Source: Coemansia sp. RSA 1804
Lineage: Eukaryota; Kickxellomycota; Kickxellomycetes; Kickxellales; Kickxellaceae
Direction of reading: 5' to 3'
Assembly: GCA_027578815.1 (NCBI GenBank)
Contig: JANBTH010000261.1
Location: forward strand, 1 to 23,099
DNA length: 23,099 bases
The notes beneath the pieces were generated by a model. It worked only from the letters and a program-made list of their open reading frames with translations. It did not search any database and had not been told where the DNA came from. Of this stretch, positions 1-7,938 are shown piece after piece; position 1 is the first letter of the stretch, and each line of letters opens with the position of its first letter. Position numbers and translations under genes: made by a program.

Positions 1-164
1 ACCTGGTTCACCAGACACGCCTTGCGGAGCTCCGCCTGCCGTCTGCCGCTGAATCTGCCCCGTCTCCAACGCCCATCCACAAACGTCGCCTTGAACGCTG
101 ATTCCGGATACGTTTTGTCTAGGTGCTTGAGGATCTCTTTGGAGAATTTGCGTGCTGTGGCCAT
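1..164 (-). CDS. N-terminal part of a small basic protein, possibly mitochondrial ribosomal protein mL59
   Basis: This is a partial gene that runs off the left edge. It opens with ATG at 164-162 and stays open for 54 codons. The visible protein starts MATARKFSKEILKHL, continues through a hydrophilic stretch with FKATFVDGRWRRG, and then has FSGRRQAELRKACL, with many Lys and Arg. The W-R-x-G-x-F/Y-S-x-RR-x-A-x-L-R-K pattern recalls the N-terminal region of fungal mL59 (MRPL25 family) proteins of the mitochondrial large subunit, which is recognition from memory rather than a search. GC content and codon use match the flanking genes. No intron is seen in this piece. It diverges from the large gene at 1156 across a 991-bp intergenic region. 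That it is a gene is fairly likely; the mL59 identity is tentative. Confidence 0.5.
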   Translation of the reverse strand, partial: MATARKFSKEILKHLDKTYPESAFKATFVDGRWRRGRFSGRRQAELRKACLVNQ

Positions 165-1155
165 TTCCTCCTTTTTTTTACTTGCGTGTATACAGCAGAA
201 AGAGAAAAACAATAAAAAAATAGCCCAGAGGTATATTGATCGATAGATACTGATACCAAACGACGGGGGAGGTGAATTAAAGAAAGATAAAGATGGAAAG
301 AAAAATAAAGAAACGCCAGTGGATCGCAAAGAGAAAGCGAAATGATAAAACCAGCCTCAAGGTTGGTTTATCTTCTCTACAAAAAAAAGCATGTGCTTGG
401 CTTGATTCGATCAAAGCTTCAATTTTTTCTTTTTCGCTTGCAGAATGAGGGGCGGCATCACGTGTGTTTCAGCGATAAAGCGAGTATGGTGGCCGTTTTT
501 TTCTCTCTCCCAATCCTCCATTTCCTTGTTTCCTCTAGCGAAAAAAATAAAATAGCGAGTGTATATGCTATAACTTTTTGTCTTTCCCGATATCTTTTTT
601 TTTGTTTTTTGGTGGTAACATTTCTTTACTCTTGTTCACATTGCCTTTTGTTGCTCTCTTCCTTCCTTTCTCTCTTTATTCCTGCCATTCTCTTTCCATT
701 CTGCGGTTGTTTTATACACTATTTTCCTCATCTTTCATTTCTATTCCTCCCCCCAGCAAATCCCGATAAACATTAAACATCTTGTTTTTATTTTTTTACT
801 TTCCGCTCTGCAAAATTGGAAAAGGAAATTGTCCTCTTTTCTTCCTTTATTTATAAATACTTTCTCTTTCTCTCTCCTGCCTGCATTCTAGATACTCTAA
901 AGCCCAGCTTTTGTTGGTAAAACAAAAAGTTATAAGGCAGCTAGCGACTAGTACCGTTAGACCTCTTCCTCCTATTGTTATTACCAGATTCCTTATTGTA
1001 TTTTTATATCTAGCTGTTGTTGTTGTTATTTTTGTTTTTGTTTTATTTCTCCTTCTTTTCATATCCTTGCTCACTGAGAAGAAGAGGGACCGTGTTTATT
1101 ATTATTTTTGTTATTTTTATCTTTTCCTCTTCTTCTTTTATTCCTTTGGTATCTA
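165..1155. promoter_or_regulatory. Divergent intergenic region, pyrimidine-rich on the + strand
   Basis: These 991 bases lie between two divergent genes. The + strand from about 480 to 1150 is strongly pyrimidine-rich, with runs of T and CT blocks, as is common upstream of fungal genes. Several YAG sites follow pyrimidine tracts (for example CATTCTAG near 890 and TATATCTAG near 1010), so an intron in the 5' leader is possible, but I see no matching strong donor. The reading frames here are low-complexity Phe/Leu/Ser strings and I do not regard them as genes. Confidence 0.4.
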
Positions 1156-4100
1156 ATGGTAAGGCATAGTAGTCGAGACACCTCAAACTATGGTCCTTCT
1201 AAACGCGATGGCGATACCAATGATACCAACAACCCCGTTGATGGCGGCGACGATGTAGCAGGAGCTGGAAAAAGAAGCGGCAGTGGAGGAGGTCGTGGCA
1301 AAGGCGGTGCAAGTGCAAAAAAGGTGGTTTTTCGTCCCTCGGTTCGGCCATTATCATTAGGCCCAGCGGCCGTCAACAAGGCTGCAACGCCTCCGCCTTC
1401 GTTTACATCAACAGCTTCAACAGCGCTAACAGGGACGTCATCTGCAGTGGCGGATGGTGGTGGCAGCAATGGAAATAATAATAGTAGCATCACTGCTCAG
1501 TCTGTAGGGCGTTTGGTATGTGGCCGTAGAACCAATACGTTGTCTAATGGCGGGTTATCATCGGAAACCGCCGGCCTACTGCTCCTCAAGGCTGCTGCGG
1601 CCACCACCGCTGCCATAGCAAAGGATGCTGATTCAAATAAGCCTGAGAATCCCTGGGTGTTGCGCGCCAGACGGTCGACGGCACCGTGTGCACCAGTTGC
1701 TTCTAATCCGGCTAAAGACGACGGTTCTGCGGCAGCAACAGTCGATGCCATTAGCGACAAACCTAAAACAAATGAAAAGCGGCAGCAGATGGAGGAGGAG
1801 GAGGAGGAGAATGCGCTGCTGTTGGACAGCGCGGTTGACTTTTCTGACGATGCTGCGGAGGCGCCGTCCATTATAACAGAGACTGCGAGTGTCGGTGTGG
1901 AAGCCAGTGTGTCTCCACAGCAAATTCCGCCACGTTATTCACACACGGAGCTGGACGATGAGCCGCAGATTCCCGACACGAACATTACTGTGTGCTCAGA
2001 CGAATCTGATGCGCCTGCAGAGCAGCTGCGGCACGCGGAGGCTGCTATGCCGTTTGCAATGGGCTTTGCACTAACAGCAGCAGCACCTGTTTCAATTGGG
2101 ATTTGGAGTAAGCCAGAAATCAAGGCTACGGACACGCCGGAGCGCTTGGAAGCCAATGCACCGCCACCGCCGCCTGTGAGCGATTCTGCGAAATGGTGGA
2201 AGGCGAGGATTTCCGAAACATCCCGCGCCACGTCGACTGGCCAGCAAGAGTCGCTGAAAAGCACCCCATCGTCTAGGCGGCAATCGCTTGCTGCCAAGGG
2301 AGTGGTTGCAGGTTGTCTACCCACAACCTCACTAGTCAAAACAGCAGCAGCGGCGGGAGTAGCAGGCGAGAGCAGCCAGACCTTGCATGGTGCAAAGTCG
2401 CAGCGTGGCAGCAGGCGTCACCAGGCGCATATCCCGACTGTTGTGCCTCCGCTGATGCTTGCTCGCGCCACTGCCACGCCAACTAGCTTATTATCCACCT
2501 CTACCACAACCGCGGCTGCTTCTACTACTATACCAGCCACCACCATCGTTGCTGCTGCTCCCGTTGCCGTTTCTGCATTTACAACAACTTCTACCGGTGC
2601 AGGAGACACTGCTGCCGCCTCTATTGCTGATCCGGTTATGCCTACAGCTGCAGCCACTGTCATTACCTCATCTAGTCTATCACAGCCTCCGATCGAGCCT
2701 AAGTATGCTTCAGAGCCCCCTCCTGCCAACGAGTCCATTCCAGCCAACACAAAAATCACAGAATCGCTTAAAGACGATCCTATACCAGCAACAACAGCGA
2801 CAGTATTAGTTGTGCCCAGCGTTGATAAGCAACCACAAGCAGCAGACCAGACCGCCAAGAAACGCACAACATCCACTGACACCAAGTACGCAGACAACTG
2901 GAGATCGAGGCACGATTCAAAAACACCGACCACCACAGCTAATCCAGATAAAGCCAAGACAAGAAAGCCACAGCAGCGCCAGAGCCAAGTGCAGCACGCA
3001 GTGTCATCGTCTTCGCTTTCGTCGGACTCGGCAGTAGAGCTGAAACCAAGACAGACGTCTGTATCCGTTCACAGACGCGGCAGCGTGGTTGCCAAGCCAA
3101 CACCAACGCCAGCCACCATTAGCACCAGCACCAGCACTAACAAGCCAGCGGCCGATGCTGCTAGCTGGAGGTCTGATCCCAGTCGTGCGAGGCGAAGCCA
3201 GAGCGTTGCGGCATCGACAGTGTCATCGGCACCGAAGCAGCAGTCACAAGCACGGCAGCCGCTTGCTGGAGTTGGCAGCCAGCAGGGAGGCGACCAGTTT
3301 GCCAGCTTGATGCCCAACATTCCGCCGCCCACTGCGCCCGTTCTCCAGTATCGCGGAGTCCACGCATCGTTTGTTGTTCCCTCATCCACCTCATCGTCTT
3401 CCTCGTCGCCTCAGGTGCACGGCGTAGCTGCTGCCTCGTCTTCTCTCTCGTCAAACCACCATCACCACCACCACCACCATATTGGAGGCGGCAACCATGA
3501 CAGCAACACAATCCGCTCACAGCAACCGCTTCTCCCGCACACGATGCTTGCCGACATTCTTGATGACAACTCTGCTTCTTCTTCTTCGGGTGGCGCCAAG
3601 AACCAGCAGAGTGGCAGTATCATTACAAACGGAGCCTCGCTATTCAACCCGGCTGCAAACCACCACCCACTCCTGTCGCCTCCTGACACAGCAGCCGTTG
3701 CTTCTTCCTCGCGAGGAAACAACTACTCGCGCTATTCGGAGAGTATGGGGAATGTAGTGGCCATGGTTACCAGTTCTCAGTTGGGACCTAGCTTGCGTGC
3801 GCTTTCGTCGGGAGTGAATCAGCTGTGGATTGATCCGTCGGTCGTGGGTGGCACTGAGCAGGATCTGCAGCCATTGCACCACGCGCCCAACGAGCCACGC
3901 GCTCGTTCGCGAGGAGATGCTGGCGGATACAACAAAGGTCCTGCAAGACTGCCGCCGCAGCCGATTGGGACTCGCAGCCAGCGTACCAACAACGTGCCTC
4001 AGAACCAGCATCAGCAGCAGCAGCAACAACAACAGCAGCAGTGGAATCTTTACCACCCGGCTGACCCGATGGAACTGGGCGGACAGTACAAACCACGCTT

Positions 4101-4938
4101 TACCTCTGGCGACATCCAGGCAAACCAGATTCCGCTGCCACCGCAGTACATGATGCCTTCGTATCCTCAAAACATGATGATGGTCCCAGCAATGCATATT
4201 CCGCTTGGTATGCATGTTTCATCCGACGGGTATCCCGCCATCGACCCTAATATCAGCAATAACGCCAGCAACAACGGGATTAGCAGCCAGCAACACCCAT
4301 CGTTTCTGGGCATGATGGTTCCATCGTCATCATCACAACAGCAACATCAGCAACTGCTAAGTTCCATTCACCACCAACACAGCTCTCCGCCGCAGCCCAT
4401 GGTTTACCCTGCCTACGGATACGCTGGCGGCGGCGGTGGAGTGCAGCCGTCTCCGTACGTTTCGTATCCTCCGCCCATGCCTCTACCGCATCGGTTTAAC
4501 CCACCTCATATCGACTATATGGGCAGCAGTATGCAGCCGCCCGGTCCGCCTGGATACGGAACAAACGACAACACGGCTCGATTCTACTGTCCTCCTGTCG
4601 CCGCTATGGGCGTCGAGCAGTCGGTTCTTGTTGTTGGCCAGAACAGCAACCATCAGCACGCCGGGGCTGGTGCTGGAGGAAGCGATTACCATCCACCAGC
4701 GAATGGCACCACTACCACCGCTGCTGCTGCTGCTGCTTCCGCTGGTGGTGGTGGTGGGTACGGCGATTCGTTGGTGTATTCGGAGCCCGGAGGAGCGTAC
4801 TATCGCCAGTACGGACAAAACAATATCGTTGACACTGCTGGTCAGAGCAGTGGTGGTCAAGCGGTATCTACAGGAAAGACTTTGCATAGAGCACCAGCAG
4901 CAGCAACGCCAGCAAACGTATCCACCACTGCAACGTAA
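1156..4938 (+). CDS. Large intrinsically disordered Ser/Ala/Gln/Pro-rich protein of unknown function
   Basis: The frame is open for 1260 codons with TAA at 4936-4938. I chose ATG at 1156; the same frame extends upstream only through a Leu/Phe-rich low-complexity stretch without ATG. No known folded domain is recognised. Visible are a Gly/Ser-rich N-terminus, an acidic run at about residues 209-217, long Ala/Thr/Ser segments, eight His at 768-775, ten Gln at 953-962, and a Pro/Tyr/Met-rich C-terminal third with an Ala6 run and Gly5 near 1190-1200. Four short basic Trp motifs recur (Trp167, 347/348, 582, 671). The composition resembles prion-like RNA-binding or P-body proteins, or transcription co-regulators, but this is inference. 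The start ATG is directly followed by GTAAGG, which resembles a splice donor, so the true N-terminus is uncertain. It converges on DPB4-like with 165 bp between stops. Confidence 0.75.
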   Translation: MVRHSSRDTSNYGPSKRDGDTNDTNNPVDGGDDVAGAGKRSGSGGGRGKGGASAKKVVFRPSVRPLSLGPAAVNKAATPPPSFTSTASTALTGTSSAVADGGGSNGNNNSSITAQSVGRLVCGRRTNTLSNGGLSSETAGLLLLKAAAATTAAIAKDADSNKPENPWVLRARRSTAPCAPVASNPAKDDGSAAATVDAISDKPKTNEKRQQMEEEEEENALLLDSAVDFSDDAAEAPSIITETASVGVEASVSPQQIPPRYSHTELDDEPQIPDTNITVCSDESDAPAEQLRHAEAAMPFAMGFALTAAAPVSIGIWSKPEIKATDTPERLEANAPPPPPVSDSAKWWKARISETSRATSTGQQESLKSTPSSRRQSLAAKGVVAGCLPTTSLVKTAAAAGVAGESSQTLHGAKSQRGSRRHQAHIPTVVPPLMLARATATPTSLLSTSTTTAAASTTIPATTIVAAAPVAVSAFTTTSTGAGDTAAASIADPVMPTAAATVITSSSLSQPPIEPKYASEPPPANESIPANTKITESLKDDPIPATTATVLVVPSVDKQPQAADQTAKKRTTSTDTKYADNWRSRHDSKTPTTTANPDKAKTRKPQQRQSQVQHAVSSSSLSSDSAVELKPRQTSVSVHRRGSVVAKPTPTPATISTSTSTNKPAADAASWRSDPSRARRSQSVAASTVSSAPKQQSQARQPLAGVGSQQGGDQFASLMPNIPPPTAPVLQYRGVHASFVVPSSTSSSSSSPQVHGVAAASSSLSSNHHHHHHHHIGGGNHDSNTIRSQQPLLPHTMLADILDDNSASSSSGGAKNQQSGSIITNGASLFNPAANHHPLLSPPDTAAVASSSRGNNYSRYSESMGNVVAMVTSSQLGPSLRALSSGVNQLWIDPSVVGGTEQDLQPLHHAPNEPRARSRGDAGGYNKGPARLPPQPIGTRSQRTNNVPQNQHQQQQQQQQQQWNLYHPADPMELGGQYKPRFTSGDIQANQIPLPPQYMMPSYPQNMMMVPAMHIPLGMHVSSDGYPAIDPNISNNASNNGISSQQHPSFLGMMVPSSSSQQQHQQLLSSIHHQHSSPPQPMVYPAYGYAGGGGGVQPSPYVSYPPPMPLPHRFNPPHIDYMGSSMQPPGPPGYGTNDNTARFYCPPVAAMGVEQSVLVVGQNSNHQHAGAGAGGSDYHPPANGTTTTAAAAAASAGGGGGYGDSLVYSEPGGAYYRQYGQNNIVDTAGQSSGGQAVSTGKTLHRAPAAATPANVSTTAT
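3457..3480 (+). repeat. CAC/CAT triplet tract encoding eight His
   Basis: Eight consecutive His codons (CAC with two CAT) lie inside the large disordered protein, followed by Ile-Gly-Gly-Gly. Mixed codons make this less prone to slippage than a pure repeat. Confidence 0.8.
4012..4041 (+). repeat. CAG/CAA tract encoding ten Gln
   Basis: Ten Gln codons (four CAG, three CAA, three CAG), preceded by Gln-His, mark the Gln/Asn-rich segment at residues 953-962 of the disordered protein. The tract is a plausible length-polymorphic site. Confidence 0.8.
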
Positions 4939-5103
4939 TTTGAAGCGCATTAACATTTCTTTCTATTGTTTCTGTTTTTGTTGTCGCATTTTAGACTACT
5001 ATATTTTCTTTAGTTACCATTATACAATAACCATTTGCTTTACCATCAGAATTTTTTTAGCGGTATAAGAATAATGAAAACGAACCAACTATTCTACTCT
5101 GCT

Positions 5104-5703
5104 CTACTCGATACGCGGGCGCTTTGCATTCTCGTCGTCGCTGCTGTCCACGTCCATCGATGACGACACCGCTGGCACGTTTCCATCTGGTGGAGGTTTC
5201 TTGGCGGTGTTGATTTCGGTTTCATTCGCGTCTGTACCGTCCAAGCCAGCAGCAGCAGCGGCAGGCTCCGCGCCATCCACCGCCTCATTACCTTCGTCCA
5301 CGTCCACGTCTTCATCCTCCTCCTCTCCTTCACCATCCTCACCATCCTCTCCACCATCCTCTTCCTGCTCACCCTTCTGCTTCGCCCTTTCCTTCTTCTC
5401 CCTCACAATCGCCGCATGCGCCGCCAGCTCCGCCTGCAGGCGGTCGATGAAGTCGGCCAGGCCGACGGCCTCGAGGGCCTTAAACACATCGGAGGCCATG
5501 ACGGTCTTGTGCCCGCCCTCGCGCGCGCAGTCGTTGGCGGTTGCCGCGATGTAGCTGACAAACACGGTGGCCGCCTTGGTCACCGCCTGGCGCGCCTCCT
5601 TCTGCACCGCGATGCTGTCCGGGAGGCTCCCCTTGATCAGCCGCGTGATGACTGCCTTTGGGTAGTCCAGGTCGTCGATGGTTGTTGGCTGCGCGGCTGA
5701 CAT
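5104..5703 (-). CDS. DPB4: Histone-fold subunit of DNA polymerase epsilon / CHRAC (Dpb4, POLE3-like)
   Basis: This 199-residue protein starts at ATG 5703-5701 in a GC-rich frame. Residues about 10-90 form an H2B/NF-YB-type histone fold: DLDYPKAVITRLIKGSLP is helix 1, VQKEARQAVTKAATVFVSYI with the following ATANDCA is the long helix 2, and MASDVFKALEAVGL is helix 3. The ATVFVSYI...ATANDCA...ASDVFKALE combination is typical of Dpb4/POLE3, which pairs with Dpb3/POLE4 in polymerase epsilon and in ISW2/CHRAC-type remodellers, where it binds DNA and histones. After a Lys-rich linker comes a long Asp/Glu-rich tail at about residues 113-145, then a Ser/Asp patch and RPRIE at the C-terminus. The size agrees with fungal Dpb4. 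It is convergent with the upstream gene and divergent from the ubiquitin-like gene. NF-YB/Hap3 is the main alternative and fits less well because the NF-Y core signature is missing. Confidence 0.88.
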   Translation of the reverse strand: MSAAQPTTIDDLDYPKAVITRLIKGSLPDSIAVQKEARQAVTKAATVFVSYIAATANDCAREGGHKTVMASDVFKALEAVGLADFIDRLQAELAAHAAIVREKKERAKQKGEQEEDGGEDGEDGEGEEEDEDVDVDEGNEAVDGAEPAAAAAGLDGTDANETEINTAKKPPPDGNVPAVSSSMDVDSSDDENAKRPRIE

Positions 5704-6310
5704 TGTCTGAGCGTGTGTTTGTTAGCTGGTATCTTTTGGAGGGGGGGTGGAGGGGAATATGAAATACAATGGTTGAATGAAGAGCAGGCTTTGTTTATGA
5801 ACGATTATTAGATGGCAGGGGATTTTCGAATGCTTGTTTTCTCATTTTTTTTGGCTGGATCTGGGTTTATGCCCCCCCCTTTTTGCAGCTATGCTGTTCG
5901 TATTGCAAGACTATGGGGTGGGGGGAAATGAGTGCCATTTTTGGGCTTTTTTGCCGCTTTTGTTTCTTCCTTGCCAAGTATAATAATACGTGCGTGTATG
6001 TGTGTGTGGTTTTTTGGGAGGCAGCATGTGGTGTCGGCGACTTTTTTTATTTGGTATTTGTATAATGACTTGTTCTTTTGTTTTGTTTGCACAAATATGA
6101 CTTGCTTATTAGAAAGGCTTAATCGTAGATGTTTTAAAAAAATTACCCCATCTTTGTCGTCGTTTTAATTTGCGCAAAATCCATTCCAGAGACTATTTAA
6201 ATAGCGTATTGTTCAAACAATGAGGCCTCTTGTCGGACCCAATTATCCTTCTAGTTTACATTGCATATCATTATTAGTATTGCTGGCATTTAAATTACTC
6301 TCCCATCAAC
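5704..6310. promoter_or_regulatory. Divergent promoter region between DPB4-like and the ubiquitin-like gene
   Basis: This 607-bp AT-rich region contains C/T and G homopolymer runs but no convincing coding sequence. It must carry both promoters. The clearest element is the palindrome at 6193-6204, listed separately. Confidence 0.45.
6193..6204 (+). promoter_or_regulatory. Palindromic CTATTTAAATAG, TATA-like or MADS-box-like site
   Basis: This is a perfect 12-bp palindrome about 107 bp before the ubiquitin-like start codon. It resembles both a TATA-type box and a MEF2-type CTA(A/T)nTAG site. Its position fits a core promoter element; no binding factor can be assigned from sequence. Confidence 0.35.
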
Positions 6311-6598
6311 ATGACCTTTGGAATAACCATCAAGGTCGCGAATAGTAAGCGCAAGCATAACTGGAGATATGTGCGACCACGAAAAGGCGCCAAGCCTAGA
6401 ACTGTTCTGTATCTGAAGAGGAAAATCTGTCGGAAAGAGGGTGTTGATTACAAAACAATGGGGTTTTACTATGAAAGCGGGGGAGCTATACTTGACGGCA
6501 ACCTGATAATGGTTCTTTCGCCTGCATGCAAGCCTATAACCATAGTCCTTAAGGAAAAAGGAGGATCTTCATCTGAGAGCTCCTCCCTGGCCCGTTAA
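6311..6598 (+). CDS. Small diverged ubiquitin-like protein with Gly-Gly and a short C-terminal tail
   Basis: This is a 95-residue frame with ATG in a good fungal context (CATCAACATGACC) and an AT-rich promoter upstream. I see a pattern consistent with a beta-grasp ubiquitin-like fold. A hydrophobic first strand MTFGITIKV is followed by LKRKICRKEGVDYKTMGF, which aligns by eye with the ubiquitin helix and KEGIP turn. Then come an Ile-Leu-Asp-Gly turn (cf. LEDGRTL) and PITIVLKEKGG (cf. LHLVLRLRGG), with Gly-Gly at residues 84-85. Ten residues (SSSESSSLAR) follow, so a conjugatable form would need C-terminal processing. It is about nine residues longer than ubiquitin before the Gly-Gly, mainly in the first loop, which is Lys/Arg-rich. 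It is convergent with the rhodanese gene, 133 bp apart. A structural UBL that is never conjugated, or an unrelated small basic protein, remain possible. I do not recognise a named orthologue. Confidence 0.65.
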   Translation: MTFGITIKVANSKRKHNWRYVRPRKGAKPRTVLYLKRKICRKEGVDYKTMGFYYESGGAILDGNLIMVLSPACKPITIVLKEKGGSSSESSSLAR

Positions 6599-6731
6599 GA
6601 AGAGGAACAATAACTAGACTAGATGGAAGGAAATTGGGGGGGGGGGAATTAGGTGTTCAGTCGAGGATAATATTTCATTTGAATCCCCAGGAGGGGAGCA
6701 AAACGCTATAAATAAAACCACATTCAAAGAT

Positions 6732-7187
6732 CTAGTTCTTGACGGTGGCGGCGAATTCGCTCCACCCGGGCCCGTAGATATACAGGTTGTCCGCGTACTT
6801 TGCATCGGCAAAGTATCCGGCAGCACGCGCGGCACGGCCACCCCGCTGGCAGTAGACAACAACGCCCTGGGCGCTGGAGTCCTGCGCGGGGAGCTCGAAC
6901 TTGTAGGTGTCCTTGAACTGGTCGCTCGGAAGCCTCAGCGCATCCTGGATCTCGTCGACCGGCAGGTTGAAGGCGTTGGGAACATGGCCGGCGTCGAACT
7001 CGCTTGGACTGCGCACGTCGAGCATGACCATCTCGCGCCCATCGTGCTTGCCGTCCGACGAAATCGCCGTGATCTCGGCGAGCGAGACGGGTTTGGCTGG
7101 CGAGGAGGATGACATGTTTGGGAAAATGTATGACGAAAGCACGCGGATGGCTACTACTGCGACCAGAAGGTAGAGAAAGTTGCTCAT
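6732..7187 (-). CDS. Single-domain rhodanese (sulfurtransferase) with N-terminal membrane anchor
   Basis: The protein has 151 residues starting at ATG 7187-7185. Residues about 3-19 are hydrophobic (FLYLLVAVVAIRVL) and look like a signal anchor or a mitochondrial/ER targeting segment. The rhodanese domain spans about 33-150, with VMLDVRSPSEFDAGHVPNAF (residues 54-73) as the CH2A-type motif and VVVYCQRGGRAARAA as the active-site strand and loop. Cys113 is the expected persulfide-carrying cysteine in the six-residue loop CQRGGR, the length typical of thiosulfate sulfurtransferases rather than Cdc25-type phosphatases (seven). The domain ends with LYIYGPGWSEF. The family moves sulfane sulfur from donors such as thiosulfate or GSSH; the substrate here is unknown. 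It resembles the Rdl1/Rdl2 and TSTD1 group. Promoter elements lie at 7295-7318. Confidence 0.85.
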   Translation of the reverse strand: MSNFLYLLVAVVAIRVLSSYIFPNMSSSSPAKPVSLAEITAISSDGKHDGREMVMLDVRSPSEFDAGHVPNAFNLPVDEIQDALRLPSDQFKDTYKFELPAQDSSAQGVVVYCQRGGRAARAAGYFADAKYADNLYIYGPGWSEFAATVKN

Positions 7188-7294
7188 AGAATGGTGTGGA
7201 ATGGAAGAATGGTGGATAAAGGATAGTGTGGTAGATAATTGTCTCTTGTTGAGCTCGGAAAACGATAAAGAAAAGAAAAGAAAGGGGTTGGTCT

Positions 7295-7318
7295 CCTTTT
7301 ATACCATTGCTAAGCAAT
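7295..7318 (-). promoter_or_regulatory. TATA box plus ATTGCTAAGCAAT palindrome upstream of the rhodanese gene
   Basis: On the minus strand TATAAAAGG (complement of 7295-7303) lies about 110 bp before the rhodanese ATG. Directly upstream of it is a 13-bp palindrome (7306-7318) with half-sites ATTGCT/AGCAAT, resembling bZIP (C/EBP or Maf type) sites. The spacing supports a real core promoter; the regulator is unknown. Confidence 0.5.
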
Positions 7319-7938
7319 CTCTGGCGCCTGTTAGTGTTTCACAACAGAATAAGCTGGAACATACTGTGGGCGGAAGGGTAAGGGGGAGATGGCCATAAAG
7401 AGAAGATAGGAGGTATAGGTTGCGGCCCCTTCCCCTATCTTTTCTCCTTTCTTCCATCCAATACCCCCTGAGCATTAATACTATTATTATTGTCAGCTCA
7501 GAAAATAGGGGGAGGAAATGGTTATCCATCGGTCCGTTTTATTGATATTAATTTATTATCTTTCCGCAAAGAACGTGCTTACAAATCGATAGATCTCGGG
7601 CAATTTCTTTTTTCTAGTTCCTGACATAATCCAAAAATAAAGTGAAATTAAGTGAAATGAAATGAACAAACACGTGAAAAAGGGCAGATGAATCGGCTCT
7701 TCCAAGATCAACAAAACCCCAGGATCAGCTCAGATCATGATGGTGTCGTCCGCTTTTTTTTTCTAGCTGTCGTCCATGTTTACCACAAAACAACACGTCA
7801 ACAAGAAATACGTATAAAAAAGCCCAGCAGGCCTTTCATTCCTTTAACTCCTGTCCATCTTTTGTTTATCTTCTTTCAAGAAGACCTTTTCTTTTTCTTT
7901 GTTCTGGATTCTCCAACGCATACGACGCATAAAAAACA
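7319..7938. promoter_or_regulatory. Divergent promoter region of the rhodanese and SANT/Myb genes
   Basis: No coding sequence is supported here. TATAAAAAA at 7813-7821, followed by a pyrimidine-rich stretch, lies about 120 bp before the SANT/Myb start at 7939 and is a good core promoter candidate for that gene. Confidence 0.5.

Noticed and set aside
342..1155. Phe/Leu/Ser-rich frames that look like membrane proteins
   Set aside because: They are translations of a pyrimidine-rich promoter; hydrophobicity comes from T-rich codons.
3640..4215. A 191-codon open frame on the minus strand
   Set aside because: Shadow of the large disordered protein, caused by biased codon composition; no motif.
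4436..5068. A 210-codon + strand frame overlapping the end of the large gene
   Set aside because: Shadow frame whose tail is low-complexity intergenic DNA.
6311..7187. A Urm1-like sulfur-carrier pair (ubiquitin-like gene next to rhodanese)
   Set aside because: The rhodanese has a membrane anchor and no E1-like domain, the genes are convergent, and Urm1 ends in Gly-Gly without a tail. Adjacency alone does not support a shared pathway.
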